Shown here: one piece after another, positions 10,578 through 18,091 of the stretch
Layout of the letters: every line of letters begins with the position of its first letter
Position numbering within the stretch: position 1 is the stretch's first letter
From: Komagataella phaffii GS115
Lineage: Eukaryota; Ascomycota; Pichiomycetes; Pichiales; Pichiaceae
Reading direction: 5' to 3'
NCBI RefSeq assembly: GCF_000027005.1
Contig: NC_012965.1
Coordinates: 235,001 to 299,000 of the forward strand
Length of the DNA stretch: 64,000 nucleotides
Notes under the pieces: generated by a model
Seen by the model: only the letters and a program-made list of their open reading frames with translations
Databases searched by the model: none
Told to the model about the DNA's origin: nothing
Position numbers and translations under genes: made by a program

Positions 10578-10588
10578 CACGTGACTCA
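10578..10588. promoter_or_regulatory. Composite CACGTG + TGACTCA site
   Basis: CACGTGACTCA overlaps a perfect Cbf1 E-box (CACGTG) with a perfect Gcn4/AP-1 heptamer (TGACTCA). It is 79 bp upstream of the sulphur-amino-acid enzyme start at 10499 and 197 bp upstream of BIG1. In S. cerevisiae Cbf1-Met4 and Gcn4 sites of this kind drive sulphur and general amino-acid control genes. Function here is inferred. Confidence 0.6.
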
Positions 10589-10784
10589 TCTGAAATTTTT
10601 ATTGTTTGTGTGTGTAAGAATGCATGTGTACATTATGCTACGGTTTCAAAGAGGTACCAGCTAATGTATGGATGTTGAAAGTCTCAGCAACTCTGATTAC
10701 ATAATACATTTTATTCAAGTTTTCCCAAGATCAGCCTTGGGCTATTTATATACAAAGCATAATATTCTGCAAAGACGGTGAACC

Positions 10785-11903
10785 ATGAAATCAAGTTGGA
10801 AAATCGGATTGTTTTTTATTGCATTTGTAGTAGAGCTCGTTTCCTGCGAGTCCTCGTTCCCATCGTTTTTGTTCTCGCATAAATTGATACCAGGAATTCA
10901 AGATAAGCTACCTCATTCTCCGCAAGAACCTTTCACACTTCAACAGACGAATTACATGATAAACCAAGTCCTTGAAAAATGTCAGGCTAATGTGTTTATT
11001 TTGGTGAACCAGCCAGGTGTGATTGTCCAGGATTTTCAGGATTTCTATTCTTTTCAGAATTTAAGAAGTTACATGGTTCAAGCAAGCACAATTCTAACAT
11101 TCCCGCACACTGTGGTCACAGAGGAAGACCCCCACAAGGGATTGGATCTGGACAAGATTCAAACGTATATTATGAGACAATGCAGAGCAAAGCTGCTTAC
11201 ATTGAAGGATGATGATCCTGGAAGCATTGAATCGTTCATCGATAGTAAAACAAGAGTCATTAGGATGGATTTCACGGGCATACCTTCAAAGGCTGAAGAA
11301 GAGTACGAAGGCCAGAGAGAGGAAATACTTAAGAAGCATGACTTGACTTTACTGAAAGTTATTAGAGAGTTGCCCTCTCCCTTCATAACTTTACTCTATA
11401 CCACAGATACTGCACAAGAGTTTGCAAAGATACCAGATGAACTCGTAAACGTGAACGAAATTCCTAATGATCCTCAGATGATTCCACTATCAATGAAGAA
11501 CGAGATTCTTCAGAAAGAGAATGTTATTTTTCCCGATATAACCTTATTTGACCTCACCAGACTATCAGAGTATGAAAGAAATAATCTAGGTCACTATATG
11601 AACTTTGATCAAAAAGACAGAGACGCAGAACCAGTTCTTGCTGTGAATGACGATAAGGACAAACCTATTTTCAACAAACCGAGATCCAAAAAGGTGGACG
11701 TTCGCCCTGAATGGTTAAGATTTGGTGAGGATGATGACTCAATTCCTACTCTTTTCAATGAAGAAATTTTGAGAGAAAATGCTTTATTGGTGCTATCATT
11801 ATCGGTGTCAATACTTGGCATACTTCTTTTCATAATATGCAAGATTTTAGCATCACTGGTTCGTTTAGCATTTAGAAGTATCCACAAGCAAAAGACAGAG
11901 TGA
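10785..11903 (+). CDS. BIG1: Big1-like ER type I membrane protein (beta-1,6-glucan synthesis)
   Basis: 372 residues. A signal peptide spans about 1-21 (IGLFFIAFVVELVSC) and one membrane segment lies at about 328-352 (ALLVLSLSVSILGILLFIICKI), with a short basic tail, so most of the chain is lumenal. The segment KCQANVFILVNQPGVIVQDF and the overall topology fit fungal Big1 (335 residues in S. cerevisiae), which is needed for cell-wall beta-1,6-glucan and is distantly related to V-ATPase accessory protein Ac45/Voa1. No catalytic motif is visible. The start ATG at 10785 directly precedes the signal peptide. The name rests on topology and partial sequence memory. Confidence 0.65.
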   Translation: MKSSWKIGLFFIAFVVELVSCESSFPSFLFSHKLIPGIQDKLPHSPQEPFTLQQTNYMINQVLEKCQANVFILVNQPGVIVQDFQDFYSFQNLRSYMVQASTILTFPHTVVTEEDPHKGLDLDKIQTYIMRQCRAKLLTLKDDDPGSIESFIDSKTRVIRMDFTGIPSKAEEEYEGQREEILKKHDLTLLKVIRELPSPFITLLYTTDTAQEFAKIPDELVNVNEIPNDPQMIPLSMKNEILQKENVIFPDITLFDLTRLSEYERNNLGHYMNFDQKDRDAEPVLAVNDDKDKPIFNKPRSKKVDVRPEWLRFGEDDDSIPTLFNEEILRENALLVLSLSVSILGILLFIICKILASLVRLAFRSIHKQKTE

Positions 11904-12080
11904 TGAGGACAAAATGCAGAATTTATTAAGTCAAATGAGGGAAATGAGACCAAAGTTTATTCTAGCGTCTCCAGCAACCGCCCAACCTAGCCCAGCTTAT
12001 TCACTATGTTTAGTTCATCGTTCTTTTTCGACCAACTGGGGGAAAAGCTTCCAAAACGAAAAATTGTCATAGAGATCCTC

Positions 12081-12440
12081 TCAATAGAGTGCAACTTCCC
12101 AATCTTCGTAAGGCGGCTGGACTGTAAATGATGGGTCACAATAAGACCTGATATAATCTGTGGCTCTTTTCTCAGCGTGACTCATATTTGTGACGTTGCC
12201 ATTCTCATCCATCTCCAGCACATTGATGAAAATAGCATAGGCCTGTTCAATGGCACTTGGTTCATCACCATAAAGTGATATATACTCAACATCCTTCAAC
12301 ATGTAATGCGAACCACTAGCCATGAAGTACGTAAAGGTCCTTACTGCACCACTAACGCTGCTACTCAGCTTCATCTCTGCTGGTCCTGGCTCGTCATAGA
12401 AGCCTCCCTTTGAAGATAAACAGTGATACTTTTCGCGCAT
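12081..12440 (-). CDS. Small conserved-looking orphan, bacterial-like (possibly DUF7677-type)
   Basis: 119 residues with no signal peptide or membrane helix. It is compact and acidic, with recognisable blocks: SGAVRTFTYFMASGSHYML, then DVEYISLYGDEPSAIE, FINVLEMDENGN, and a C-terminal AEKRATDYIRSYCDPSF..PPYEDWEVALY. I do not recognise a yeast counterpart. The pattern recalls small bacterial proteins of unknown function (from memory a DUF7677-like family), which would imply horizontal transfer. No function can be given. The ATG at 12440 is only 43 bp from the divergent APS3 ATG, so either the two share a very compact promoter or the used start is the later Met at 12374. Confidence 0.55.
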   Translation of the reverse strand: MREKYHCLSSKGGFYDEPGPAEMKLSSSVSGAVRTFTYFMASGSHYMLKDVEYISLYGDEPSAIEQAYAIFINVLEMDENGNVTNMSHAEKRATDYIRSYCDPSFTVQPPYEDWEVALY

Positions 12441-12483
12441 AATCGGATATCTTTAGTTCTCCGTCTCTGTCCCACCATCAATC

Positions 12484-13071
12484 ATGATCCATTCTGTGCT
12501 GATATGTAAGTAATATTGTTTTTCCTCCGTCTGGTCCAACAATTACTAACTTTTAGTCAACAATGATGGGCTTCCTCGGTTGATGAAGTTTTATACCTCC
12601 GTGGATATTGAAACACAGAGACTGCTATTGCAACAAGTCCACCAACTGGTAATTACAAGGACCGAAGACCAATGTTCATTTTTAACCCCACCGCCGTTAT
12701 TGGAGGATTATGACGATATCAAAGTTATCTATAGACACTACGCCACGCTATACTTCGTGTTTATTGTTGACAACCAAGAATCCGAATTGGGTATATTGGA
12801 CCTAATACAGGTCTTCGTGGAAGTACTGAACAACTGCTTTACCAACGTTTGTGAGCTAGATTTGGTTTTTGGATGGCAGGTTCTGCAGGCTGCTTTGGAA
12901 GAAATTGTCCAGGGTGGGATGGTGATAGACACAAACATCAAGAAGATAGTGGCAGCAATCGATAAGGCAAACCTGCAAATCGAAAGCAGCACCGCAGGAA
13001 GTAATTTAGCATCAAAGGGTCTCTTTGCATTTAAGAAACAAGCTCCCGGGTTATTCAACGCATGGGGTTGA
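12484..13071 (+). CDS. APS3: AP-3 adaptor complex sigma subunit Aps3 (spliced)
   Basis: Two exons, 12484-12505 and 12557-13071, give 178 residues. Exon 1 encodes MIHSVLI; joining to exon 2 gives MIHSVLIFNNDGLPRLMKFY, the canonical sigma3 start, which confirms the splice. The rest is a single longin-like sigma domain with the YRHYATLYFVFIVD strand-helix core and the GILDLIQVFVEVLN..FxNVCELDLVF segment shared by sigma chains. AP-3 sorts cargo such as alkaline phosphatase and the t-SNARE Vam3 from the Golgi directly to the vacuole. The length is near S. cerevisiae Aps3 (194). An internal ATG in exon 2 would lose the first beta strand, so it is not the start. Confidence 0.95.
12506..12556 (+). 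other. Spliceosomal intron of APS3
   Basis: 51 nt, 5' GTAAGT, branch site TACTAAC at 12544-12550, acceptor TTTTAG six bases after it. Splicing restores the conserved N-terminal strand of the sigma subunit. Confidence 0.95.
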
Positions 13072-13122
13072 AGAATAAATTAGCAAAATAAAATAAATAT
13101 ATGTACACAATGAATGACCTAA

Positions 13123-13575
13123 TCACCAGAATTTCCATTTGCTTCCCTTGCTGGATTCAAGCTGAGACGTTTCTTCAACCTGTTTCTTCAGCAATCTTAG
13201 TTCCTCTTTCTGTTTTTCCTCTGCTTGACTCTTTTCGAAGGCTTGCTTGGCGACCAGTAGTTCTTTGCCCTTTGGAAGTCGGTCTGTTGGACCGGTGGCA
13301 GACGATTCCCATGAGGGAGTTAAAGGTCCCGTTTTCCATATGGGATCATTAGACTTTGATGTTTCTCTGACAATTTTCATTAGTTCTTCCTGCTCTTTCC
13401 TACGAAGACTTTTGTTCTGTTCATATTCCTGTCTCAACTCTGGAGAAAGTCTGGCGATAAGTTGCTCCTCAGTTGGAGTCGTGAACTTGTAGAGCAGAAC
13501 TCCAGTGCCGATGATTCCACCCCCATAAATCAACGACTTTTTCCAAAGCAGGTAAGAGCTGTTAGCGGCGGCCAT
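13123..13575 (-). CDS. CBP4: Cbp4, cytochrome b / bc1 assembly factor
   Basis: 150 residues (S. cerevisiae 170). An N-terminal membrane helix covers about 14-28 (SLIYGGGIIGTGVLLYKF), followed by the family signature FTTPTEEQLIARLSPELRQEYE and the block LMKIVRETSKSNDPIWKTGP. A charged coiled coil and a C-terminal WKFW tail end the protein. Cbp4 sits in the mitochondrial inner membrane and, with the Cbp3-Cbp6 pair, holds newly made cytochrome b in the first bc1 assembly intermediate. It converges on APS3 (51 bp between stops) and is divergent from ERG1. Confidence 0.93.
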   Translation of the reverse strand: MAAANSSYLLWKKSLIYGGGIIGTGVLLYKFTTPTEEQLIARLSPELRQEYEQNKSLRRKEQEELMKIVRETSKSNDPIWKTGPLTPSWESSATGPTDRLPKGKELLVAKQAFEKSQAEEKQKEELRLLKKQVEETSQLESSKGSKWKFW

Positions 13576-13718
13576 GGCTACTGTATTGTTTATGGATATC
13601 TACTGGTTGGTAACTTGGAAAAGTTGAATAGAGGTGTAGAGGTGTGTTGAGACGATTTCAGATGGCTCTCTTTATCGTCTTATTTTCACATGAGTGAGGT
13701 TTTCATGGGTCGTTCTCT

Positions 13719-13725
13719 TCGTATA
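13719..13725 (+). promoter_or_regulatory. Sterol-response-like element TCGTATA before ERG1
   Basis: TCGTATA, the core bound by the zinc-cluster activators Upc2/Ecm22 in S. cerevisiae ERG promoters, lies 105 bp upstream of the ERG1 ATG and runs directly into a TATAAAAAA stretch that could be the TATA box. The element is seen; its use is inferred. Confidence 0.55.
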
Positions 13726-13829
13726 AAAAAAATAAGCTGATTTAGGTTTATTTAAAACCACCAGGAAAACCATACAATATATCCTTTCTCCTCTTCACCA
13801 TCTCCATAACATTCATTTAAAAAGACCGT

Positions 13830-15308
13830 ATGTCCCCTGAAAGAGACTACAATATTATCGTGATAGGCGCTGGAGTTGTTGGCCCTTGCATAGCAACGGC
13901 TCTCGCCAGGCAAGGCCGGAAAGTGCTTATCGTGGAGAGAGACTGGTCGGAGCCAAACAGGATTGTCGGCGAATTGATGCAGCCTTCTGGGTTGAAAGCC
14001 TTGCGAGAGCTTGGAATGATCGAAGCTATCAATGACATTGACGCGTTTTATACTGCAGGATACCTGGTTAAGAACTATAATGAGGATGTACTAATTCCAT
14101 ATTCATACAAACAGGACTTGAAGTTGGTAGAAGAGCCAGTTCCAGGCTGTGTCAAAGATGGTAACGATAAATTGAAGGACGATAAGGATACTGAAGCTGG
14201 TATTTCTGTCAAAGATTGGGAATCAGATGAAAGAATTAGAGGGGTGGCTTTCCATCATGGTAGATTTGTCATGAATCTGAGAAAAATTGCAACTCAAGAA
14301 CCAAATATAACCAAGTTGCAAGGAAATGTGACATCATTACTGAAAAACGATTTGGATGCTTGTATTGGTGTTGAAGTTGAGGACGACTCTAAGAATCGTA
14401 AGAACTATACGGCTGAATTGGTAATTTGCACAGACGGAATCTACTCTAAGTTTAGAAAAGAGTTATTTTTGTCCAAGAAGCCGCAAGTTGGATCATATTT
14501 TGTTGGTTTGGAACTACAGAACGCAATAGTTCCTAAGCTTCATTATGGCCATGTCATCATGGGAGACCATGCGCCTATTCTAATGTACCAGATTTCTCAG
14601 ACGAAGACTCGAGTTTTATGCGCTTACCGTTCTGAGAAACTACCTCCTAAGAATGATGTTCTTAAATATCTAAATGAAGTTGTTTTGCCTAGCTTTCCTG
14701 CTGAGACGCAACCTTCATTGATAGAAGCTTTATCGAAGGATGACTGTTACCGTGCCATGCCAAATCAATATTTAACTGCAAAGACAAACACAATTCCGGG
14801 CCTGGCCTTCATTGGCGACGCTCTCAATATGAGACATCCATTGACAGGTGGAGGCATGACCGTAGGTATAAATGATGCTGCCTTATTGGCAAGGGTCTTA
14901 TATGACGTTAGGGATCTGTTAGATGACGCTACTGTTTCTGAAAAATTGGCCGAATTCCATTACGAACGTAAGAAGCTCAGTTCGGTGATTAACGTTCTAT
15001 CGATCGCCCTTTTTTCTCTTTTCGATGGCGACTCTAAAGCTTTACTGATCCTTAGACGGGGTTGTTTTGCTTATTTCAAACGTGGCGGAAAATGTGTCAC
15101 TGACCCTGTTGATCTACTGAGTGGTCTTTTACCCAGTCCTATGATTCTATTTCACCACTTTTTCAGCGTCGCTTTTTACGGCCTTTGGCTGAACTATATT
15201 GACAGAGGCCTTATTGGTTTTCCATTAGCCATTTGGGAGAATTTGTGTGCTCTTTACACGGCCATCATTGTTTTTACTCCCTATTTATGGGACGAACTGG
15301 TTGTTTAG
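13830..15308 (+). CDS. ERG1: Squalene epoxidase (squalene monooxygenase) Erg1
   Basis: 492 residues (S. cerevisiae 496). The FAD-binding motif VIGAGVVGPCIATALARQG starts at residue 11, with ERD at the strand-2 end. GELMQPSGLKALRELGM, the DG motif (TDGIYSKFRKE) and GDALNMRHPLTGGGMTVG near 330 complete the flavin monooxygenase fold. Two C-terminal hydrophobic segments (about 430-490) anchor it in the ER/lipid-droplet membrane. It converts squalene to 2,3-oxidosqualene with O2, FAD and NADPH, the first oxygen-dependent step of ergosterol synthesis and the target of terbinafine. A sterol-response-like element lies upstream. The name is certain from motif content. Confidence 0.97.
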   Translation: MSPERDYNIIVIGAGVVGPCIATALARQGRKVLIVERDWSEPNRIVGELMQPSGLKALRELGMIEAINDIDAFYTAGYLVKNYNEDVLIPYSYKQDLKLVEEPVPGCVKDGNDKLKDDKDTEAGISVKDWESDERIRGVAFHHGRFVMNLRKIATQEPNITKLQGNVTSLLKNDLDACIGVEVEDDSKNRKNYTAELVICTDGIYSKFRKELFLSKKPQVGSYFVGLELQNAIVPKLHYGHVIMGDHAPILMYQISQTKTRVLCAYRSEKLPPKNDVLKYLNEVVLPSFPAETQPSLIEALSKDDCYRAMPNQYLTAKTNTIPGLAFIGDALNMRHPLTGGGMTVGINDAALLARVLYDVRDLLDDATVSEKLAEFHYERKKLSSVINVLSIALFSLFDGDSKALLILRRGCFAYFKRGGKCVTDPVDLLSGLLPSPMILFHHFFSVAFYGLWLNYIDRGLIGFPLAIWENLCALYTAIIVFTPYLWDELVV

Positions 15309-15556
15309 CACTTCTATTTAGACATAACGTGTATTTATATTTTAATGGAGTTACTAATAGTCGAAGTGAGTGGGCAAGGCCAGTAGATGCCCGGCAAGCC
15401 TCTACATTTGGAGCAAATGTATAACTATCAAGCTTCGAATCACTCTAATCTGCTAATAATTATTCTGCTTGAATGACGTAATCAACCGTTTTTTTTTTTC
15501 AGGGAGACGTTAAGGGGAAATAGTTCGAAGATTTACAGTAGCCTACAGGTATCGTG

Positions 15557-17119
15557 ATGCTGAAAATACCCAGACCAACAAAGGTGGACCCAAGACCAGA
15601 GTGTTTTTCATCCACTTTGAAGGAATGTTTTTGTATCTTCACCCTGACATTTGCCCCAGCTGCAGCGTCCATGGCCACAGGAGCCTACCAAATATCCATC
15701 AACAAAGTTGCTGACCACTTTCATGTTGCCGGTGGAGCACTAACATGGAGCATAAGCAGTGTAGGTCTTGCAAATGGAAGCTTGCTGTTGTTAATGGGGA
15801 GTATAGCAGACTTATTTGGCAGAAGATACTCTGTGTTAACGGCATTTACACTTTACAGTATGTTTTCTCTTATTGGAGGGTTTATGAACAACTACATCGC
15901 TCTATGCATCTTCAGGGCCTTACAAGGTGTTGTTGTTGCCGTTGGGACTCCAGCTGCGGCAGGTATTATTGGGGCCAATTATCCAATAGGAAGGAGAAAG
16001 AACAGAGCATTCGCATGTTTCGCCGCCGGAGCCCCCCTAGGGATGTGTTTTGGGCTTGTAGTTGGCGGTATTGCAGCGGAATTTTCTACTTGGAGAGCTA
16101 TCCATTTTTTTAATACAGTTTGGTATGCCCTTTTAGCAACAGTGGCCTTTATAACGGTGCCTAAAGATCAAGACACTGAGCTGTCCAAAAAAGGTAAACT
16201 AGCTACTTTGAAAGAGTTAGATTACATGGGTGCTTTCCTCTCTTTGACAGGATTTACCTTATTCTGTTTTTCCCTAACTCAAGTTGATGTCACAGTTCAT
16301 GGATGGAAAACGCCCTACATCATTGCGCTACTAATAGTTGGTTCGCTGTTGATCGTCGCACTGTTTGTATGGGAAAAATATGTACCACGAAGGCCCCTAA
16401 TGCCAATGGAGATGTGGTCGAACTCAAGGTTCGCCCGTAGCATTACTATCATGTCACTGCTTTGGCTCTGCTTTGCAGGAACATTGACTTACTTTTCGAT
16501 CCTGTTCTTTGAGAACGTTCAAGCTAGGTCGCCCTTACTTACAACGGCATACATCCTCCCAATGGGCATTGTGGGGATATTAACTAACATTTTTATTGCA
16601 TTTACACTGCATGTAATTCCAGGCAGAATATTATTACTCGCAGCATCGTTGTCCTTCTGCGGTTCTGCGGTAATTTGGGCTACAGTGTCGAAGAACCGGC
16701 TTTACTGGGCTGGACCGTTCCAAGCAATCAGCTTGTCAGTCATTGGTGCTGACACAGCATACAATGTATGCAACATGGTAACAATGACATCAGTCTCTAA
16801 AGATCTACAGAGCTCCGCGGCTGGAGTCTTCAACACTGTCATCCAGCTTTCCGGGGCTGTAGGGCTGGCTATTTCTTCTGCCGTTGTTAATGCCCGAAAT
16901 CCACTTTACGGAACTCCCCAACAGAACGACGACCCAGTGAAATTACTGGACGGCTTTCGAAATGCCTGGTACTGCGCTATAGGATATTCTGTTGTTGCAG
17001 TAGTTTTGTCGTGCTTCCTGAAAATCGGAACTTACGGCAATTCGCAGCATGAAGAAGCGGAACCTGAGATAGCCTCAGAGACATTGCCCCAAGGCTTTGA
17101 TGGGAAGACGAGCCCGTAA
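15557..17119 (+). CDS. MFS drug:H+ antiporter, DHA2 family (14 TM)
   Basis: 520 residues from the ATG at 15557 (MLKIPRPT). About 14 membrane segments are visible. The motif A loop is GSIADLFGRRYSV after TM2, the antiporter motif C is GAPLGMCFGLVVGG in TM5, and LQGVVVAVGTPAAAGIIGANYP marks TM4. These features belong to the DHA2 group (yeast Atr1/YMR279C/YOR378W), exporters of small toxic compounds such as aminotriazole or borate. The substrate cannot be read from the sequence. A TGACGTAA site, bound by ATF/CREB or Yap bZIP factors, occurs at 15474-15481, 76 bp before the start. Confidence 0.8.
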   Translation: MLKIPRPTKVDPRPECFSSTLKECFCIFTLTFAPAAASMATGAYQISINKVADHFHVAGGALTWSISSVGLANGSLLLLMGSIADLFGRRYSVLTAFTLYSMFSLIGGFMNNYIALCIFRALQGVVVAVGTPAAAGIIGANYPIGRRKNRAFACFAAGAPLGMCFGLVVGGIAAEFSTWRAIHFFNTVWYALLATVAFITVPKDQDTELSKKGKLATLKELDYMGAFLSLTGFTLFCFSLTQVDVTVHGWKTPYIIALLIVGSLLIVALFVWEKYVPRRPLMPMEMWSNSRFARSITIMSLLWLCFAGTLTYFSILFFENVQARSPLLTTAYILPMGIVGILTNIFIAFTLHVIPGRILLLAASLSFCGSAVIWATVSKNRLYWAGPFQAISLSVIGADTAYNVCNMVTMTSVSKDLQSSAAGVFNTVIQLSGAVGLAISSAVVNARNPLYGTPQQNDDPVKLLDGFRNAWYCAIGYSVVAVVLSCFLKIGTYGNSQHEEAEPEIASETLPQGFDGKTSP

Positions 17120-17520
17120 CCTACAGCGACCACCTAGACAAAGTAGCCCAAAAGCAAGAGTAAGTTCCAAGCCCGAATTATTGCCGCCCTACTTGCAGTT
17201 CTGTGGAGGCTTAACATTTAAAGCTTAGTAGTGAGTTGCTTCCACTCAATAACCGAAAAAGTATCCCCACGCCGCACCCCCTGCAAAATGCAGTAGATCC
17301 TAATATTTTTTTAGGTTGAGTCTTCAGGCCTCTATAGGGACTAGAATGCGGAGCAAGCATCTAATCACCAGATAATCTTGCAAAAGAGGCAACTCATTTT
17401 CCCTGAGAAATATTCATTCATAAGCTAGTCACCTGAACTAGATTTTTTTTTCCCCTTACGCTTTCGAAATAGAATAGCCTTTGAAATTGTGTTGACAACT
17501 AGCAAGTGAAACTACTCATA
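17120..17520. other. Intergenic region, nothing recognised
   Basis: 401 bases between the MFS gene and the orphan coiled-coil gene. It has poly-T tracts near 17307 and 17443 and no tRNA B box, splice signals or conserved short reading frame. Confidence 0.5.
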
Positions 17521-18027
17521 ATGGTGGAGGTTTTTATGGTGCATCCGAATCTGCAACTCTCGTCTTGTAATAATGATCTCACTAAGGACCTCAATCGGTA
17601 CAAATCGGTTTATGAGACCCTTCAGGAGAGATATAACGAGCAGGTCAGAGCATTTGAAAAATCTCACGGAGGTTCCAAAGAGGACGACGGGTCGTTACAA
17701 TATAAGGAACTGGGTTACATAAAGTATTTCGTGGATTTGGCACAGAAGGAATACGAATACATGTGTTCATACTACCAGATCAATAATATCATACGGAAAT
17801 ACTTTAGTAAGCAGGAGATTTCCCCGGAGATGGAAGAAGAAGGGCTGGACCTTATTGAAAAGGAGATGGCGTCCTATAAGGAAATCGAGAAGGAGCTGGA
17901 TCAGCTCAAGGCCCGCAGAGGCGATGTGGAGCAGCCGATTGCTGAATACTGTAAAAGGCATCCGGACGATGAGGGATGCAAAAATAGGAAAGAGCCTCTT
18001 ATCGATACAATTAATGCACATAATTAA
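17521..18027 (+). CDS. Hypothetical coiled-coil protein
   Basis: 168 residues from the ATG at 17521 (MVEVFMVHPN); a second Met five codons on is equally possible. I do not recognise the family. It is strongly charged and helical: residues about 20-50 and 105-140 have heptad-like Glu/Lys/Leu spacing (YKEIEKELDQLKARRGD), with a tyrosine-rich stretch between (FVDLAQKEYEYMCSYYQINNIIRKYF). The C-terminal tail has two Cys and a basic patch. No signal peptide or membrane segment is seen. Size and composition suit a small subunit of a coiled-coil complex, but this is only a guess. It converges on YPK1 with 64 bp between stops. Confidence 0.55.
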   Translation: MVEVFMVHPNLQLSSCNNDLTKDLNRYKSVYETLQERYNEQVRAFEKSHGGSKEDDGSLQYKELGYIKYFVDLAQKEYEYMCSYYQINNIIRKYFSKQEISPEMEEEGLDLIEKEMASYKEIEKELDQLKARRGDVEQPIAEYCKRHPDDEGCKNRKEPLIDTINAHN

Positions 18028-18091
18028 ATGGTTGTATACTAGTAACTATAGGGTAATAAGATTTGGTATTTTTTTCTATTTTGTGTTTAGC

